A stretch of DNA of 64,000 bases from Solirubrobacter sp963792915 (GTDB taxonomy: Bacteria; Actinomycetota; Thermoleophilia; Solirubrobacterales; Solirubrobacteraceae). The notes below the pieces were generated by a model. It ran no database searches, was not told the origin of the DNA, and worked only from the letters and a program-made list of their open reading frames with translations. Positions 7,969 through 16,665 of the stretch are shown one piece after another (positions within the stretch are counted from its first letter, which is position 1; each line of letters starts with the position of its first letter). Where the stretch lies: positions 45,400 through 109,399 of the forward strand of contig CAWBYD010000009.1 of assembly GCA_963792915.1 (NCBI GenBank). Direction: 5' to 3'. The position numbers and the translations under genes were made by a program.

Positions 7969-9153
7969 GTGAACTTGCCGCAACACCCATTTCACAAGAA
8001 GGTGGAAGCCGCCACGGCGCGACTGGATCCGCCGTTCGCGCTGGTGGATCTGGACGCGTTCGACGCCAACGCCCAGGACCTGCTGCGGCGCGCCGGCGGG
8101 GTCCCGATCCGGCTCGCGTCCAAGTCCGTGCGCGTGCGCGCCCTGGCCGAGCGCGCCCACGCCGCGGGGCTGCGCGGGACGCTGTGCTTCACGCTGCCCG
8201 AGGCGCTGTGGCTGGCCGAGCTGGGCGGCGCGGACCTCGTCGTCGGCTACCCGACGGTCGACCGAGCGGCATTGCGCCGACTCGCGACCGGCCCCGCGCG
8301 CGAGCACGTGACCGTGATGGTCGACTGCGCCGAGCACCTGGACGCGATCGCCGCCGCGCGGCCGGCCGGCCCGGTCCGCGTGTGCCTCGACGTCGACGCC
8401 GGTTATCGCGCGCTGGGCGGGCGCGTGCAGATCGGCGCCAAGCGCTCGCCGCTGCGCACGCCCGCCGAGGTCGCGGCGCTCGCGCGGGCGATCGTGGCGC
8501 GCCCCGAGTTGCGGCTCGACGGGCTGATGGCCTACGAAGGGCAGATCGCCGGGGTCGGCGACCGGCCGCCCGGCAAGCCGCTGCTGGGGCTGGCGGTGCG
8601 CGCGATGCAGGCGCTGTCGGCGCGCGAGCTGGCGGCCCGGCGCGCGGCGATCGTCGCCGCCGTGTGTGAGATCGCTCCACTTCGTTTCGTCAACGGCGGC
8701 GGGACGGGCTCGATCGAGCGCACCGCCGCCGAACCGGCCGTGACCGAGGTGGCGGCCGGCTCGGGGCTCTTCGGGCCGACGCTGTTCGATGCCTACCGCG
8801 CGTTCACGCCGCGGCCGGCGGCGCTGTTCGCGCTGCCGATCGTGCGCCGGCCGTCGGCAAGCGTCGCGACCGCGCTGGGCGGCGGCTACCCGGCGTCCGG
8901 TGCGGCGGGCCGCGACCGGCTGCCGCGCCCGTTCCTGCCCCCGGGCCTGCGCCTGGACCGCCAGGAGGGCGCCGGCGAGGTCCAGACGCCGCTGCACGGC
9001 GCCGCCGGCCTGCGCGTCGGGGACCGCGTGTGGTTCCGCCACGCGAAGGCCGGCGAATTGTGCGAGCGCTTCGATGTCGTGCACCTGCTGGCGGGCGGGG
9101 AGCTCGTGGGCTCGGTCCCGACCTACCGCGGCGAGGGCCGGACGTTCCTCTAG
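7969..9153 (+). CDS. Alanine-racemase-fold amino acid deaminase/aldolase-like protein
   Basis: A 394-residue PLP-type enzyme of the alanine racemase N-terminal TIM-barrel family (D-threonine aldolase / D-serine deaminase-like). The likely PLP lysine is in IRLASKSVRVRAL (~47). Other family blocks are VVGYPT, VRVCLDVDAGYR, LDGLMAYEGQIAG, FVNGGGTGS, and a C-terminal beta domain with VWFRHAKAGELCERFD containing the metal-binding His and Cys of this subfamily. The start is GTG 7969. It sits next to a cupin and a D-arabinono-lactone-oxidase-like gene; mycobacteria have the same pairing (the Rv1769/Rv1771 neighbourhood), suggesting a shared but uncharacterised pathway. The actual substrate is unknown. 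Confidence 0.82.
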   Translation: MNLPQHPFHKKVEAATARLDPPFALVDLDAFDANAQDLLRRAGGVPIRLASKSVRVRALAERAHAAGLRGTLCFTLPEALWLAELGGADLVVGYPTVDRAALRRLATGPAREHVTVMVDCAEHLDAIAAARPAGPVRVCLDVDAGYRALGGRVQIGAKRSPLRTPAEVAALARAIVARPELRLDGLMAYEGQIAGVGDRPPGKPLLGLAVRAMQALSARELAARRAAIVAAVCEIAPLRFVNGGGTGSIERTAAEPAVTEVAAGSGLFGPTLFDAYRAFTPRPAALFALPIVRRPSASVATALGGGYPASGAAGRDRLPRPFLPPGLRLDRQEGAGEVQTPLHGAAGLRVGDRVWFRHAKAGELCERFDVVHLLAGGELVGSVPTYRGEGRTFL

Positions 9154-9620
9154 AGATCCTCGCCCGCGTAGTAGGAGACCTCGGGGCCGAGCTTGCGCCG
9201 CGTCGAGCCCTCGCCGGCCCACAGCAGCACGTTGCCGGAGTCCGGGTACACGCAGTGGCCGCTGGGATCGCTGTTGGCCCACATCACCAGCCGCACCGTC
9301 TCGCTGCCGTGGTTGGTGGCCTTGTGCGCGCCCGACGGGTCGGCCGCGAAGGCGACCACGTCGCCCGGCTTGAGGACGTCCTCGCCCTCGGGGTGGCGGA
9401 TCGTCGGCTCGCCCTGGAGCACCAGCAGCCACTCCTCCTCGGTCTCGTAGTGGTAGGGGCACAGCGACTGGCCGGGCGGGAGCTCGTAGATCGTCGCGCC
9501 GAGCCGCCGGCCGCCGACCTCGGGGCCGAAGCGGCGCATCCCGCTGCGGTAGCCCTCGGGGTCCGCGTCGTCGTATTTGAATTCGGCGTCGAAGAGGTTG
9601 AAGGTGCGCATGGCGCTCAT
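9150..9620 (-). CDS. Cupin-domain protein
   Basis: A 156-residue single-domain cupin (~40-135). It carries the metal-site pattern PYHYETEEEWLLVLQGEP (motif 1: two His and Glu) and KPGDVVAFAAD...GAHKATNHG (motif 2 His). ATG 9620 overlaps the stop of the upstream oxidase (ATGA), so the two are coupled; ATG 9611 is an internal alternative. Cupins of this type are small metal-binding enzymes or sensors; the role here is unknown. It converges with the racemase-fold gene, overlapping by 4 bp. Confidence 0.85.
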   Translation of the reverse strand: MSAMRTFNLFDAEFKYDDADPEGYRSGMRRFGPEVGGRRLGATIYELPPGQSLCPYHYETEEEWLLVLQGEPTIRHPEGEDVLKPGDVVAFAADPSGAHKATNHGSETVRLVMWANSDPSGHCVYPDSGNVLLWAGEGSTRRKLGPEVSYYAGEDL

Positions 9621-10879
9621 CCCAGCACGTCGCGGACCCAGGCGTTGGCGAAGCGCCCGTCCGGGTCCAGTTCTCCGCGCACCGCCTGGAAGGCGTCCCA
9701 GCGCGGGTAGCGCGGCGCGAGCTCGGCGGCGCCCAGGTAGGACCGCTTGCCCCAGTGCGGGCGCCCGCCGAGCGCCGACAGCGCCGCCTCGACCTCGCGG
9801 AACGGCGTCTCGTACTCCATGCCCTTGAAGACGTGGACGGCGACGTAGCTCGTATCGCGCCCGTGCGCGGTCGAGAGCAGCGCGTCGTCGGCGGCGGCGA
9901 AGCGCAGCTCGATCGGGAAGTTCACCGGGTGGCGCTCGAGGATCTCGCGCGCCGCGCGAACCGCCTCGGCCGCGCGCTCGCGCGGCAGCGCGTACTCCAT
10001 CTCCTCGAAGCGCACCAGCCGCTTGGAGGCGTAGATCGTGTGCGACCAGCCGACGCGCTCGCGCTTGGCCGCGGCCCAGCCGGCGAAGCGGTTCAGGCGC
10101 GGGATCGCCCGCGGGACGCGCCGGCCGACCCGGCACACGACCTCGAGCGCCCCGTTCTCCATCAGGACGTCGTTGAAGAACGCGCTCGCCCGGCTCGGCG
10201 GCGCCACCGGGGCGTCCGTGCCGTCGAGCGTGCGAGTCAGCGCGAGCGGCGAGTGCGGGAAGGTCCAGAACTCGAAGTGGTCGTGGGCGTCGGCGCGCTC
10301 CTGCAGGCCGTCCAGCACGTCCTCCAGCGGCTCCGGGCGGTCGACGTGGCGCAGCCGGTAGGCGGGGACGCACTGCAGCGTCACGGCGGCGACCACGCCG
10401 AGCGCGCCGAGCGAGACGCGTGCCGCGCGCAGCTCGTCGCCGTCCGTGAGCGACCGCTCGCTGCCGTCGGCCAGGATCAGCTCCATCCCGGTGACCTGGG
10501 CCGAGAGGTTCGGCAGCCGCGTGCCCGTGCCGTGCGTGGCGGTGGCGAGCGCGCCGGCCAGCGACTGCGCGTCGATGTCGCCCATGTTGGCCATCGCCAG
10601 GCGGCGGGCGTGCAGCTCCCGCGCGAGCGCGTGCAGGCGGATGCCGGCCTCGACGCGGACGAGACCGCTCTGCACATCGGCGTCGAGGACGTGCGCGAGC
10701 CCGTCGAGGCTGAGCAGGGTCCCCGCGGTCGGGACGCCGGCGCTGAACGAGTGCCCGGCGCCGGCGACGCGCACGGGGCCGGGCCCGGAGCGCACGTGCC
10801 GCGCGACCTCGTCGCGTGAGCCGGGCCGTGCGAACACCGCGGGTTGCGCGCGCTGTGATCGCGACCAGTTCTCCCACAT
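9617..10879 (-). CDS. D-arabinono-1,4-lactone oxidase family FAD oxidoreductase
   Basis: VAO-fold flavoenzyme of the aldonolactone oxidase family (L-gulono- and D-arabinono-lactone oxidases). The 420-residue length is typical. The FAD PP-loop region is RVAGAGHSFSAG (~40), where the His often carries covalent FAD. GDIDAQSLAGALATATHGTG is the second FAD block, and the C-terminal ALO domain ends with RPHWGKRSYL and DPDGRFANAW. The ATG at 10879 precedes WENWSRSQRAQPAVFARP, a family-typical N-terminus. It is coupled to the downstream cupin. The physiological lactone is unknown. Confidence 0.9.
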   Translation of the reverse strand: MWENWSRSQRAQPAVFARPGSRDEVARHVRSGPGPVRVAGAGHSFSAGVPTAGTLLSLDGLAHVLDADVQSGLVRVEAGIRLHALARELHARRLAMANMGDIDAQSLAGALATATHGTGTRLPNLSAQVTGMELILADGSERSLTDGDELRAARVSLGALGVVAAVTLQCVPAYRLRHVDRPEPLEDVLDGLQERADAHDHFEFWTFPHSPLALTRTLDGTDAPVAPPSRASAFFNDVLMENGALEVVCRVGRRVPRAIPRLNRFAGWAAAKRERVGWSHTIYASKRLVRFEEMEYALPRERAAEAVRAAREILERHPVNFPIELRFAAADDALLSTAHGRDTSYVAVHVFKGMEYETPFREVEAALSALGGRPHWGKRSYLGAAELAPRYPRWDAFQAVRGELDPDGRFANAWVRDVLG

Positions 10880-10905
10880 GCGGCGGGACGCTACCGTCCC
10901 CGCCG

Positions 10906-11214
10906 ATGGACATCGAGCCCGAGCAGGTCGCCGAGCTCGCGGGCGCGCAGCTGATCGACGTTCGCGAGGATTACGAGTGGGATGCGGGGCGGATTCCGGG
11001 TACACGTCATGTGCCGCTGATGACCGTCGCCGCCCACGCCGACACGATCGACCGCGAAGCGCCCGTCGTCTTCGTGTGCCGGGTCGGCGGGCGCTCGACG
11101 ATGGCGGCCAACGCCTTCCGGCGCGCGGGCTACGAGGCCTACTCGCTGGCCGGCGGCGTGCTCGCCTGGAGTGCGCGCGGCCTGCCCTTCGACGGCGTCG
11201 TCGCCGACCACTGA
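10906..11214 (+). CDS. Single-domain rhodanese (sulfurtransferase-like)
   Basis: A 102-residue rhodanese-homology protein, likely handling persulfide sulfur in the cytoplasm. It has LIDVREDYEWDAGRIPGTRHVPL and the active-site loop CRVGGRS with the catalytic Cys at ~65, followed by AANAFRRAGYEAYSLAGGVLAW. The ATG at 10906 sits 26 bp from the divergent oxidase start, so the promoters overlap. It ends 1 bp before the sugar dehydrogenase ATG, so cotranscription is likely. Confidence 0.92.
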   Translation: MDIEPEQVAELAGAQLIDVREDYEWDAGRIPGTRHVPLMTVAAHADTIDREAPVVFVCRVGGRSTMAANAFRRAGYEAYSLAGGVLAWSARGLPFDGVVADH

Positions 11215-11215
11215 G

Positions 11216-12658
11216 ATGCGCCGCGGCCTGCTCGTGCTGGCCGCGTTCGCGCTGTTCGCCGCGCCCGCGCACGCGGCGCCGGCGCTCGTCGCGCTGGGCA
11301 GCTTCAGCTCGCCGACGTACGCGACGTCGCCGCCGGGCGACACGTCACGGGTGTTCGTGACCGAGCGGGCCGGGAAGGTCAGGCTCGTCGGCGGCGCGAC
11401 GTTCCTGGACCTGACGGCCGACGTCGCGAGCGGGTACACCGAGCAGGGGCTGCTGTCGATCGCGTTCGCGCCCGACTACGCGACCTCGGGGCACTTCTAC
11501 GTGTACCTGACGCGCAAGCCCGACGACGCGATCGAGATCCGCGAGTACACGCGCTCGGCCGATCCCGACGTCGCCGATCCCGCGAGCGGGCGGGTGCTGG
11601 TCACGATCCCGCATCCCGACGCGCTCAACCACGACGGCGGCCAGCTGCAGTTCGGGCCCGACGGGAAGCTCTACGCCGGCACGGGCGACGGCGGCGGCGG
11701 CGACAACCAGTTCGGCAACGCCCAGAACCCGGCGACGCGGCTCGGCAAGCTGCTGGCGCTCGATCCCGCGGCCGGGACGGTCGAGACCGTCGCGATGGGC
11801 CTGCGCAACCCGTGGCGGTTCTCGTTCGCGCCCGACGGCCGGATCGTGATCGCCGACGTGGGCCAGAACCAGTACGAGGAGGTCGACGTCGGTCTCGCCG
11901 CCAACTACGGCTGGCCGTGCTTCGAGGGGCTGCACGCCTACCGGACCACCGACCCCGGCTGCGCGGCCGGGGGCATGACGGCGCCGCTCTTCGAGGTGCC
12001 GCACACCACGGGCTTCTGCGCGATCGTCGGCGGCTACGTCGTGCGCGATCCCGGCCTCCCGACCCTGCTGGGCCGCTACGTCTACGGCGACAACTGCGCG
12101 CCGGGCCTGCGCTCGGTGAACCTCGCCGACGTCTCGACGGACGCCCCTGTGGGCGTCACCGTGCCCGCGCTGTCCTCGTTCGGGGAGGATGCCTGCGGGC
12201 GGCTGCTCGTCGTCTCACTGAACGGACCCGTGTCACGCGTGCAGGACGGCGCGGCGACGCCCTGCGCCGGAGCGCCGACGCCGACGCCGACACCGACGCC
12301 GACGCCGACGCCGACCGGAACACCAGCGCCTGCACGCGCCACGCCGACCGCGACGGTCGCGACGGCGGCCGCGGACACGCGGCCGTGCGCGCTCTCCGCC
12401 CGCGTCACGGGCCTGCGCAGCCTCGGCCGCCGCCACTACCTCAACGTCGCCCTGCGCACCGACGAGCCGTGCCGGGCCACACTCAGCGCGCGCCGCTTCC
12501 GCACCGTCAGCGCCGCGCTGACGCCCGGGCGACGCGCGCTCGTGCGGCTCCGGCTCGCCCGCGTTCGCCGCGTCCGCCGCGTGTCGCTGCTCGTGAGCGC
12601 GGTCGACGGCGCCGGCAACCGCTCCGCGCTGGCCCGCGTGGTGCACGTGGTCCGTTAA
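11216..12658 (+). CDS. Secreted PQQ-dependent sugar dehydrogenase-like beta-propeller
   Basis: A 480-residue exported protein of the glucose/sorbosone dehydrogenase (GSDH) family. A signal peptide (~1-20, ending APAHAAPA) precedes a six-bladed beta-propeller (~25-345) with the family blocks VFVTERAGKVRLV, EQGLLSIAFAPDY, NHDGGQLQFGPDGKLYAGTGDGG, GLRNPWRFSF and IADVGQNQYEEVD. A Pro-Thr repeat linker (~350-375) leads to a ~100-residue basic C-terminal domain of unknown role (RRHYLNVALRT...RVRRVSLLVSAVDGAGNRS). The start is ATG 11216, one base after the rhodanese stop; a longer form starting inside the rhodanese gene is unlikely because it would hide the signal peptide. Confidence 0.88.
   Translation: MRRGLLVLAAFALFAAPAHAAPALVALGSFSSPTYATSPPGDTSRVFVTERAGKVRLVGGATFLDLTADVASGYTEQGLLSIAFAPDYATSGHFYVYLTRKPDDAIEIREYTRSADPDVADPASGRVLVTIPHPDALNHDGGQLQFGPDGKLYAGTGDGGGGDNQFGNAQNPATRLGKLLALDPAAGTVETVAMGLRNPWRFSFAPDGRIVIADVGQNQYEEVDVGLAANYGWPCFEGLHAYRTTDPGCAAGGMTAPLFEVPHTTGFCAIVGGYVVRDPGLPTLLGRYVYGDNCAPGLRSVNLADVSTDAPVGVTVPALSSFGEDACGRLLVVSLNGPVSRVQDGAATPCAGAPTPTPTPTPTPTPTGTPAPARATPTATVATAAADTRPCALSARVTGLRSLGRRHYLNVALRTDEPCRATLSARRFRTVSAALTPGRRALVRLRLARVRRVRRVSLLVSAVDGAGNRSALARVVHVVR
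12273..12315 (+). repeat. CCGACG hexanucleotide tandem repeat (Pro-Thr linker)
   Basis: About seven copies of a 6-bp CCGACG/CCGACA unit encode alternating Pro-Thr in the sugar dehydrogenase between propeller and C-terminal domain. A six-base unit keeps frame, so copy changes alter only linker length. Confidence 0.8.
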
Positions 12659-12664
12659 CGAGAA

Positions 12665-12690
12665 ACGGCCGCGTCTGCTGACGCGACCGT
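12665..12690. terminator. Bidirectional hairpin between convergent genes
   Basis: ACGG-C-CGCGTC, loop TGCT, GACGCG-A-CCGT gives a ten-pair stem with one mismatch, 7 bp after the sugar dehydrogenase stop. There is no T-run, as is common in high-GC actinobacteria. A second inverted repeat, GCGATGC (12752-12758) with GCATCGC (12769-12775), lies nearer the FAD oxidoreductase end. No gene is seen in 12659-12808. Confidence 0.6.
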
Positions 12691-12808
12691 CCCGGCGAAT
12701 CCTTCCGCTATCTCCTCCGTGAGCTGGAGCAGTCCCTTGAACGCTCTCCAAGCGATGCGATCAGGATGGCATCGCACCGGAGACCGCCCAATAGGACATA
12801 CGTCCGTG

Positions 12809-14329
12809 CTAGACGGAGGCCTCCTCGCGGGAGTGCAGCGGCTCACGCTCGTACACGGTGCTGGGCACGCGCTTGTACGGCTGCTCGGGCTCCTGATGCT
12901 CCTCGTGGTAGGCCGAGTCGGCGTTGACGGCCCACAGATCGTGGTCGGTGCCCTCGACGATGTTCTCCACCGCGCGCATCGCCGTCAGCATCGAGTGGTC
13001 GGAGTTGTTGTAACGGTGCAGGCCGTTGCGGCCGACCTGCTGCAGGTTGGTGAGCCCGGACAGCCAGTCCTTGATGACCTCGACGCGCTCGCTGTAGTCG
13101 GCGTCGTACATCGGGTAGGCCAGCGGGACGCGCGTGACGAACCCGCGCTCGACCTGGTCGGCGCGCGCCAGCCCGAGCTTCTCGATCTCGCCCTTGGCGA
13201 GCTCGACGAGGTCGTCGTCGGCCATCTCCCACAGGTCGTCGCCCTTGAAGCAGAAGTACTCCATGCCGATCGACGCCTTCGACTGGTCGGGCACCATCCA
13301 CGGGCTCCAGGAGCGGAAGTTCTGGATCCGGCCGACGCGCACGCCGGGCTCGTGGATGTAGATCCAGTTGTCCGGGAACAGGTCCTCGCCGTCGATCACG
13401 AGCGCGATCGTCAGGAAGTCGCGGTAGCGCAGGCCCTGGGCGGCCGCCTGGACCGCGCCGGTCGCCGCGGCGCCGGACATGCCGACCGTCGCGCGCAGCG
13501 GCAGCGACGAGATGACCTGCGAGGGCTCGATGCGCTCGCCGCCGGCCTCGAGCGCGACGACGCGGCCGTCGCGCACCTCGAGCTGCGTGATCGGCGTGTT
13601 GAGCCGGACCTCGCCGCCGTTGGCGATGATCTCGTCGGCCATCGTCTCCCACATCTGGCCCGGCCCGAAGCGCGGATAGTGGAACTCGCTGATGAGCGAC
13701 TTGATGTTGCTCTTGTTGCCCATGAACGCGGCCTTGGCGGCCGAGATGAATGACAGCCCCTTGATGCGCTGGGCGGCCCACTCGGCGCGGACCTCGTTGG
13801 CGGGCACGCCCCACACCTTCTCGGTATAGGACTTGAAGAAGTGCTGGTAGAGCCGCTTGCCGAAGCGGTTGGAGACCCACTGCTCGAGGTTGTCCTCGCG
13901 GCCCTTGGGCTTGATCGCCGCCCACAGGTAGGAGGCCAGGCAGCGCGCCAGCTCGACGGGGCCGAGCTTCTTGATCACGTCCTGGCCGTTCAGTGGGTAG
14001 TCGAGGAACTTGCCGTTCCAGTAGATCCGCGACATCCGCGGACGCCGCAGGAACTCCTCCTTCATCACCTCGTGCCAGAGATCGTCGACCTCCTTGGACT
14101 TGGTGAAGAAGCGGTGGCCGCCGAGATCGAAGCGGAATCCGTCGCGCACCTCGGTCTTGGCGATGCCTCCAACCTGGTCCTCCGCCTCGAACACGATTAC
14201 GGGGCGCCCCTCTTTCGCGAGCAGGTACCCGGCCGTGAGGCCGGCGGGGCCGCCGCCCAGCACGGCGACCGGCTTCTCGGACCGGAACCGACGCGGGGCG
14301 TCGGCCGGCGTGAAGTCAACGGTGGACAT
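12809..14329 (-). CDS. FAD/NAD(P)-binding oxidoreductase (UDP-galactopyranose mutase/protoporphyrinogen oxidase-like)
   Basis: A 506-residue flavoprotein. The N-terminal Rossmann motif is VAVLGGGPAGLTAGYLLAKEG (~25-45), then EAEDQVGGIAKTEV and FDLGGHRFFTKS, the His-containing block seen in UDP-galactopyranose-mutase-like and PPO-like proteins. The C-terminus has VGRNGLHRYNNSDHSMLTAM. This subfamily commonly lies beside membrane glycosyltransferases and is thought to act on envelope sugars or lipids. The start is ATG 14329 behind AGGTGGGAG (14332-14340); an in-frame start at 14353 is less supported. It is divergent from the response-regulator gene. Confidence 0.85.
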   Translation of the reverse strand: MSTVDFTPADAPRRFRSEKPVAVLGGGPAGLTAGYLLAKEGRPVIVFEAEDQVGGIAKTEVRDGFRFDLGGHRFFTKSKEVDDLWHEVMKEEFLRRPRMSRIYWNGKFLDYPLNGQDVIKKLGPVELARCLASYLWAAIKPKGREDNLEQWVSNRFGKRLYQHFFKSYTEKVWGVPANEVRAEWAAQRIKGLSFISAAKAAFMGNKSNIKSLISEFHYPRFGPGQMWETMADEIIANGGEVRLNTPITQLEVRDGRVVALEAGGERIEPSQVISSLPLRATVGMSGAAATGAVQAAAQGLRYRDFLTIALVIDGEDLFPDNWIYIHEPGVRVGRIQNFRSWSPWMVPDQSKASIGMEYFCFKGDDLWEMADDDLVELAKGEIEKLGLARADQVERGFVTRVPLAYPMYDADYSERVEVIKDWLSGLTNLQQVGRNGLHRYNNSDHSMLTAMRAVENIVEGTDHDLWAVNADSAYHEEHQEPEQPYKRVPSTVYEREPLHSREEASV

Positions 14330-14370
14330 GGCTCCCACCTTGCCCGTGGCCACGCGCTTTTCCTCGCGTT

Positions 14371-14399
14371 GCTAAAGGCCGCTAACAGGCCTTAAGGCC
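14371..14399. promoter_or_regulatory. Repeats upstream of the first response-regulator gene
   Basis: GCTAAAGGCC (14371-14380) and GCTAACAGGCC (14381-14391) are imperfect direct repeats 10 bp apart, one helical turn. The perfect palindrome GGCCTTAAGGCC (14388-14399) overlaps the second. OmpR-type regulators often bind such direct repeats, so autoregulation is plausible. Confidence 0.35.
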
Positions 14400-14419
14400 A
14401 GTCTCTAAGCTGCCTGGCG

Positions 14420-15118
14420 GTGCAATCGCCCTCCGCGCTGGACATCCTCCTGGTCGATGACGACCGCCCGCTGAGGGAGATGCTGACGCGCTCCTTCGAG
14501 CGCGAAGGCCATCGCGTGACCGCCGTGCCCGACGGCGAGACGGCGCTCGACGCGGCCGCCGCGCGGGCCTATGACGTGGTACTGCTCGACGTGGCGCTGG
14601 GCGCCGGGCCGACCGGATACGACGTCGCGCGCATGCTGCGCTCGCGTCGCGACGTGGTGCCGATCATCATGCTCACGGCGCTGGACTCCGAGGCCGACGC
14701 GGTCCAGGGCCTGGAAGCCGGCGCCGACGACTATGTGACCAAGCCGTTCGGCCTGGCCGAGCTGCGCAGCCGCATCCGCGCGGTGCTGCGGCGCGCGCAG
14801 GGCCGTGTCGTGGAGGGCAACCTGCGCGTCGGGCCGATCACGCTGGACCGCGACCTGCGCCGCGTCACGGTCGAGGACAACCCGGTGCGGCTCACGTTCT
14901 CGGAGTTCGAGCTGCTCGGCTGCCTGATGTCGCGGCCCGGCTACGCCTTCAACCGCCAGGAGCTGCTGCGCGCGATCTGGGGCGACTCCGCCTACCGCGA
15001 TCCGCGCGCGATCGACGTCCACATCCGCCACCTGCGCGAGAAGCTCGAGAGCCGCCCGGAGGAGCCGAGCCTGATCCTCACCGTCCCCGGCCAGGGCTAC
15101 CGCTTCAGAGAGGCATGA
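14420..15118 (+). CDS. OmpR-family response regulator (TCS 1)
   Basis: A 232-residue two-component regulator. The receiver domain (~8-120) has the acidic pair DDD, the phospho-acceptor Asp in VVLLDVALG (~56), Thr in MLTAL and Lys in VTKPFG. The C-terminal winged helix (~130-230) has LTFSEFELLGCLM, RAIWGDSAYRDPRAIDVHIRHLREKLE and ILTVPGQGYRF. The start is GTG 14420. Its stop overlaps the kinase ATG (ATGA). It is closely similar throughout to the regulator at 23395-24093. Confidence 0.95.
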   Translation: MQSPSALDILLVDDDRPLREMLTRSFEREGHRVTAVPDGETALDAAAARAYDVVLLDVALGAGPTGYDVARMLRSRRDVVPIIMLTALDSEADAVQGLEAGADDYVTKPFGLAELRSRIRAVLRRAQGRVVEGNLRVGPITLDRDLRRVTVEDNPVRLTFSEFELLGCLMSRPGYAFNRQELLRAIWGDSAYRDPRAIDVHIRHLREKLESRPEEPSLILTVPGQGYRFREA

Positions 15119-16665
15119 TCTCGCGGGCGTGGCGCGGGCTCCGGGGGCGGCTGCTGCTCGCTCTCGTGTTCACGAGCGCCGCGACGCTGGCGGTCGCCGC
15201 CGGCGTCACGCTCAGCCCGCTCCAGTCGCGCCTGCGCTCGGAGAGCGCGGCCAGCCTGCGGACCGCGGTCGACGACACGCGCTCGGACTTCGACACCGCG
15301 ATGGTCCAGTCCGAGAAGGCGACCGCGACGGAGAAGCTCGACGCGCGCCAGGCGGCCGATACCCCGGAGGGCCAGTACGAAGCGGCCGACGCGGCCCGCA
15401 AGCTGCGCCGCTACAACCTGATCACGCAGCCGTTGAGCGACCTGCGAGAGCGCACCGGCGCGCGCGTGCTCGTCGGCGACCCGTCCTTCACGTCCGTGTC
15501 CGGCGACGCGCCCGCGTTCCTCGCCGACTCCGACTTCGGGTTCGCTTCCCAGCAGACCCCGCTCGCGATCGCCTACCGCGCGCTGCGCGAAGACACGACG
15601 CTGGTCGAGATCCACGAGGATGACCTGTTCGTCGCCGAGCCCCTCTCCGAGGGCGGCGTGGTGGTAGCCGAGCGACAGCTCAACGAGGTCACGACCGCGG
15701 TCAAACTGGTCCGCAACGCGCTTTTCGCGGCCGCGGCGATCGGGCTCGCGGTCGCCGTCGGGCTCGGGCTCGCGCTGTCCAACACGCTCACGCGGCGCCT
15801 TGGCCGGCTCCAGCGCGCCGCGCTGCGGATCACCCAGGACGGGCCGGAGGCGCCCGCGCCCACCGACCGCGGCAACGACGAGGTCGGCGACCTGGCGCGC
15901 GCGATCGGGCGCATGCAGGAGGAGCTGCGAAGGCAGGAATCCGCGCGGCGCTCGTTCGTGGCGACCGCGTCGCACGAGCTGCGTACGCCGCTGACGATGC
16001 TCCAGGGGACGATGGAGCTGCTCGACGAGGACCTGCGCGAGGGCGGCGACCTGGTCGACGCGCAGGAGCAGGTGCAGAGCGCGCGCCGCGAGCTGCGACG
16101 GCTGGCCGTGCTGGCCACCGAGTTGCTCGACCTCTCGCGGCTGGACGCGGCCGTGCAACTGCGCTCCGAGCCCGTCGAGCTCGACGAGATCGCGCGCGCG
16201 GTGGCCGCCGAGTTCGAGCTGCACGCCGCCGAGCGCCACGTGGAGCTCGAGCTGGTCCCGTCCGCGGAGCCGTGCTGGGCGCACGCCGACCCCGCCGCCT
16301 GCGCGCGGGTCGTGCGGATCCTGATCGACAACGCGCTGCGCTACGCGCCGTCCGGCGAGCCCGTGACAGTCACGGTCATGCACGTCGGCAGCCGCGTCGT
16401 GGTCGAGGTCGCCGACCGCGGGCCGGGCGTCCCCGAGGACGAGCGCGAGCACATCTTCGAGCGCTTCCACCGTGGCAAGGCGACGAGCGCCGAGAGCGGC
16501 TTCGGGCTCGGGCTGGCGATCGGCCGCGAGCTGGCCGAGCGCATGAACGGGCGGCTCTCGCTCGAGGACACCGAGGTCGGGGCGTGCTTCCGGCTGACGC
16601 TGCCGGCGGCTAGCGGGTCTTCACGTAGACCGTCGCCTGCACCGGGTTCGGCCGCGGCGGCGTGA
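15115..16665 (+). CDS. Sensor histidine kinase (TCS 1)
   Basis: A 516-residue membrane sensor. It has an N-terminal helix (~12-32), an extracytoplasmic sensor region (~33-195), a second helix (~200-222), HAMP, HisKA with the phospho-accepting His in SHELRTPL (~286), and HATPase_c with DNALRYAP, VADRGPGV and GFGLGLAIG. The ligand is unknown. It is translationally coupled to the regulator. The last ~19 residues (SGSSRRPSPAPGSAAAA) overlap the convergent glycosyltransferase gene by 56 bp and look unconstrained. Confidence 0.93.
   Translation: MISRAWRGLRGRLLLALVFTSAATLAVAAGVTLSPLQSRLRSESAASLRTAVDDTRSDFDTAMVQSEKATATEKLDARQAADTPEGQYEAADAARKLRRYNLITQPLSDLRERTGARVLVGDPSFTSVSGDAPAFLADSDFGFASQQTPLAIAYRALREDTTLVEIHEDDLFVAEPLSEGGVVVAERQLNEVTTAVKLVRNALFAAAAIGLAVAVGLGLALSNTLTRRLGRLQRAALRITQDGPEAPAPTDRGNDEVGDLARAIGRMQEELRRQESARRSFVATASHELRTPLTMLQGTMELLDEDLREGGDLVDAQEQVQSARRELRRLAVLATELLDLSRLDAAVQLRSEPVELDEIARAVAAEFELHAAERHVELELVPSAEPCWAHADPAACARVVRILIDNALRYAPSGEPVTVTVMHVGSRVVVEVADRGPGVPEDEREHIFERFHRGKATSAESGFGLGLAIGRELAERMNGRLSLEDTEVGACFRLTLPAASGSSRRPSPAPGSAAAA

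Noticed and set aside
7818..8669. Plus-strand open frame overlapping the riboswitch and racemase-fold gene
   Set aside because: It is out of frame with the PLP-enzyme motifs, and its 5' part is the complement of conserved riboswitch blocks.
12655..12846. Possible 63-residue minus-strand gene between sugar dehydrogenase and FAD oxidoreductase
   Set aside because: It covers the terminator hairpins and the 3' end of the FAD gene, with no Shine-Dalgarno and no recognisable pattern.
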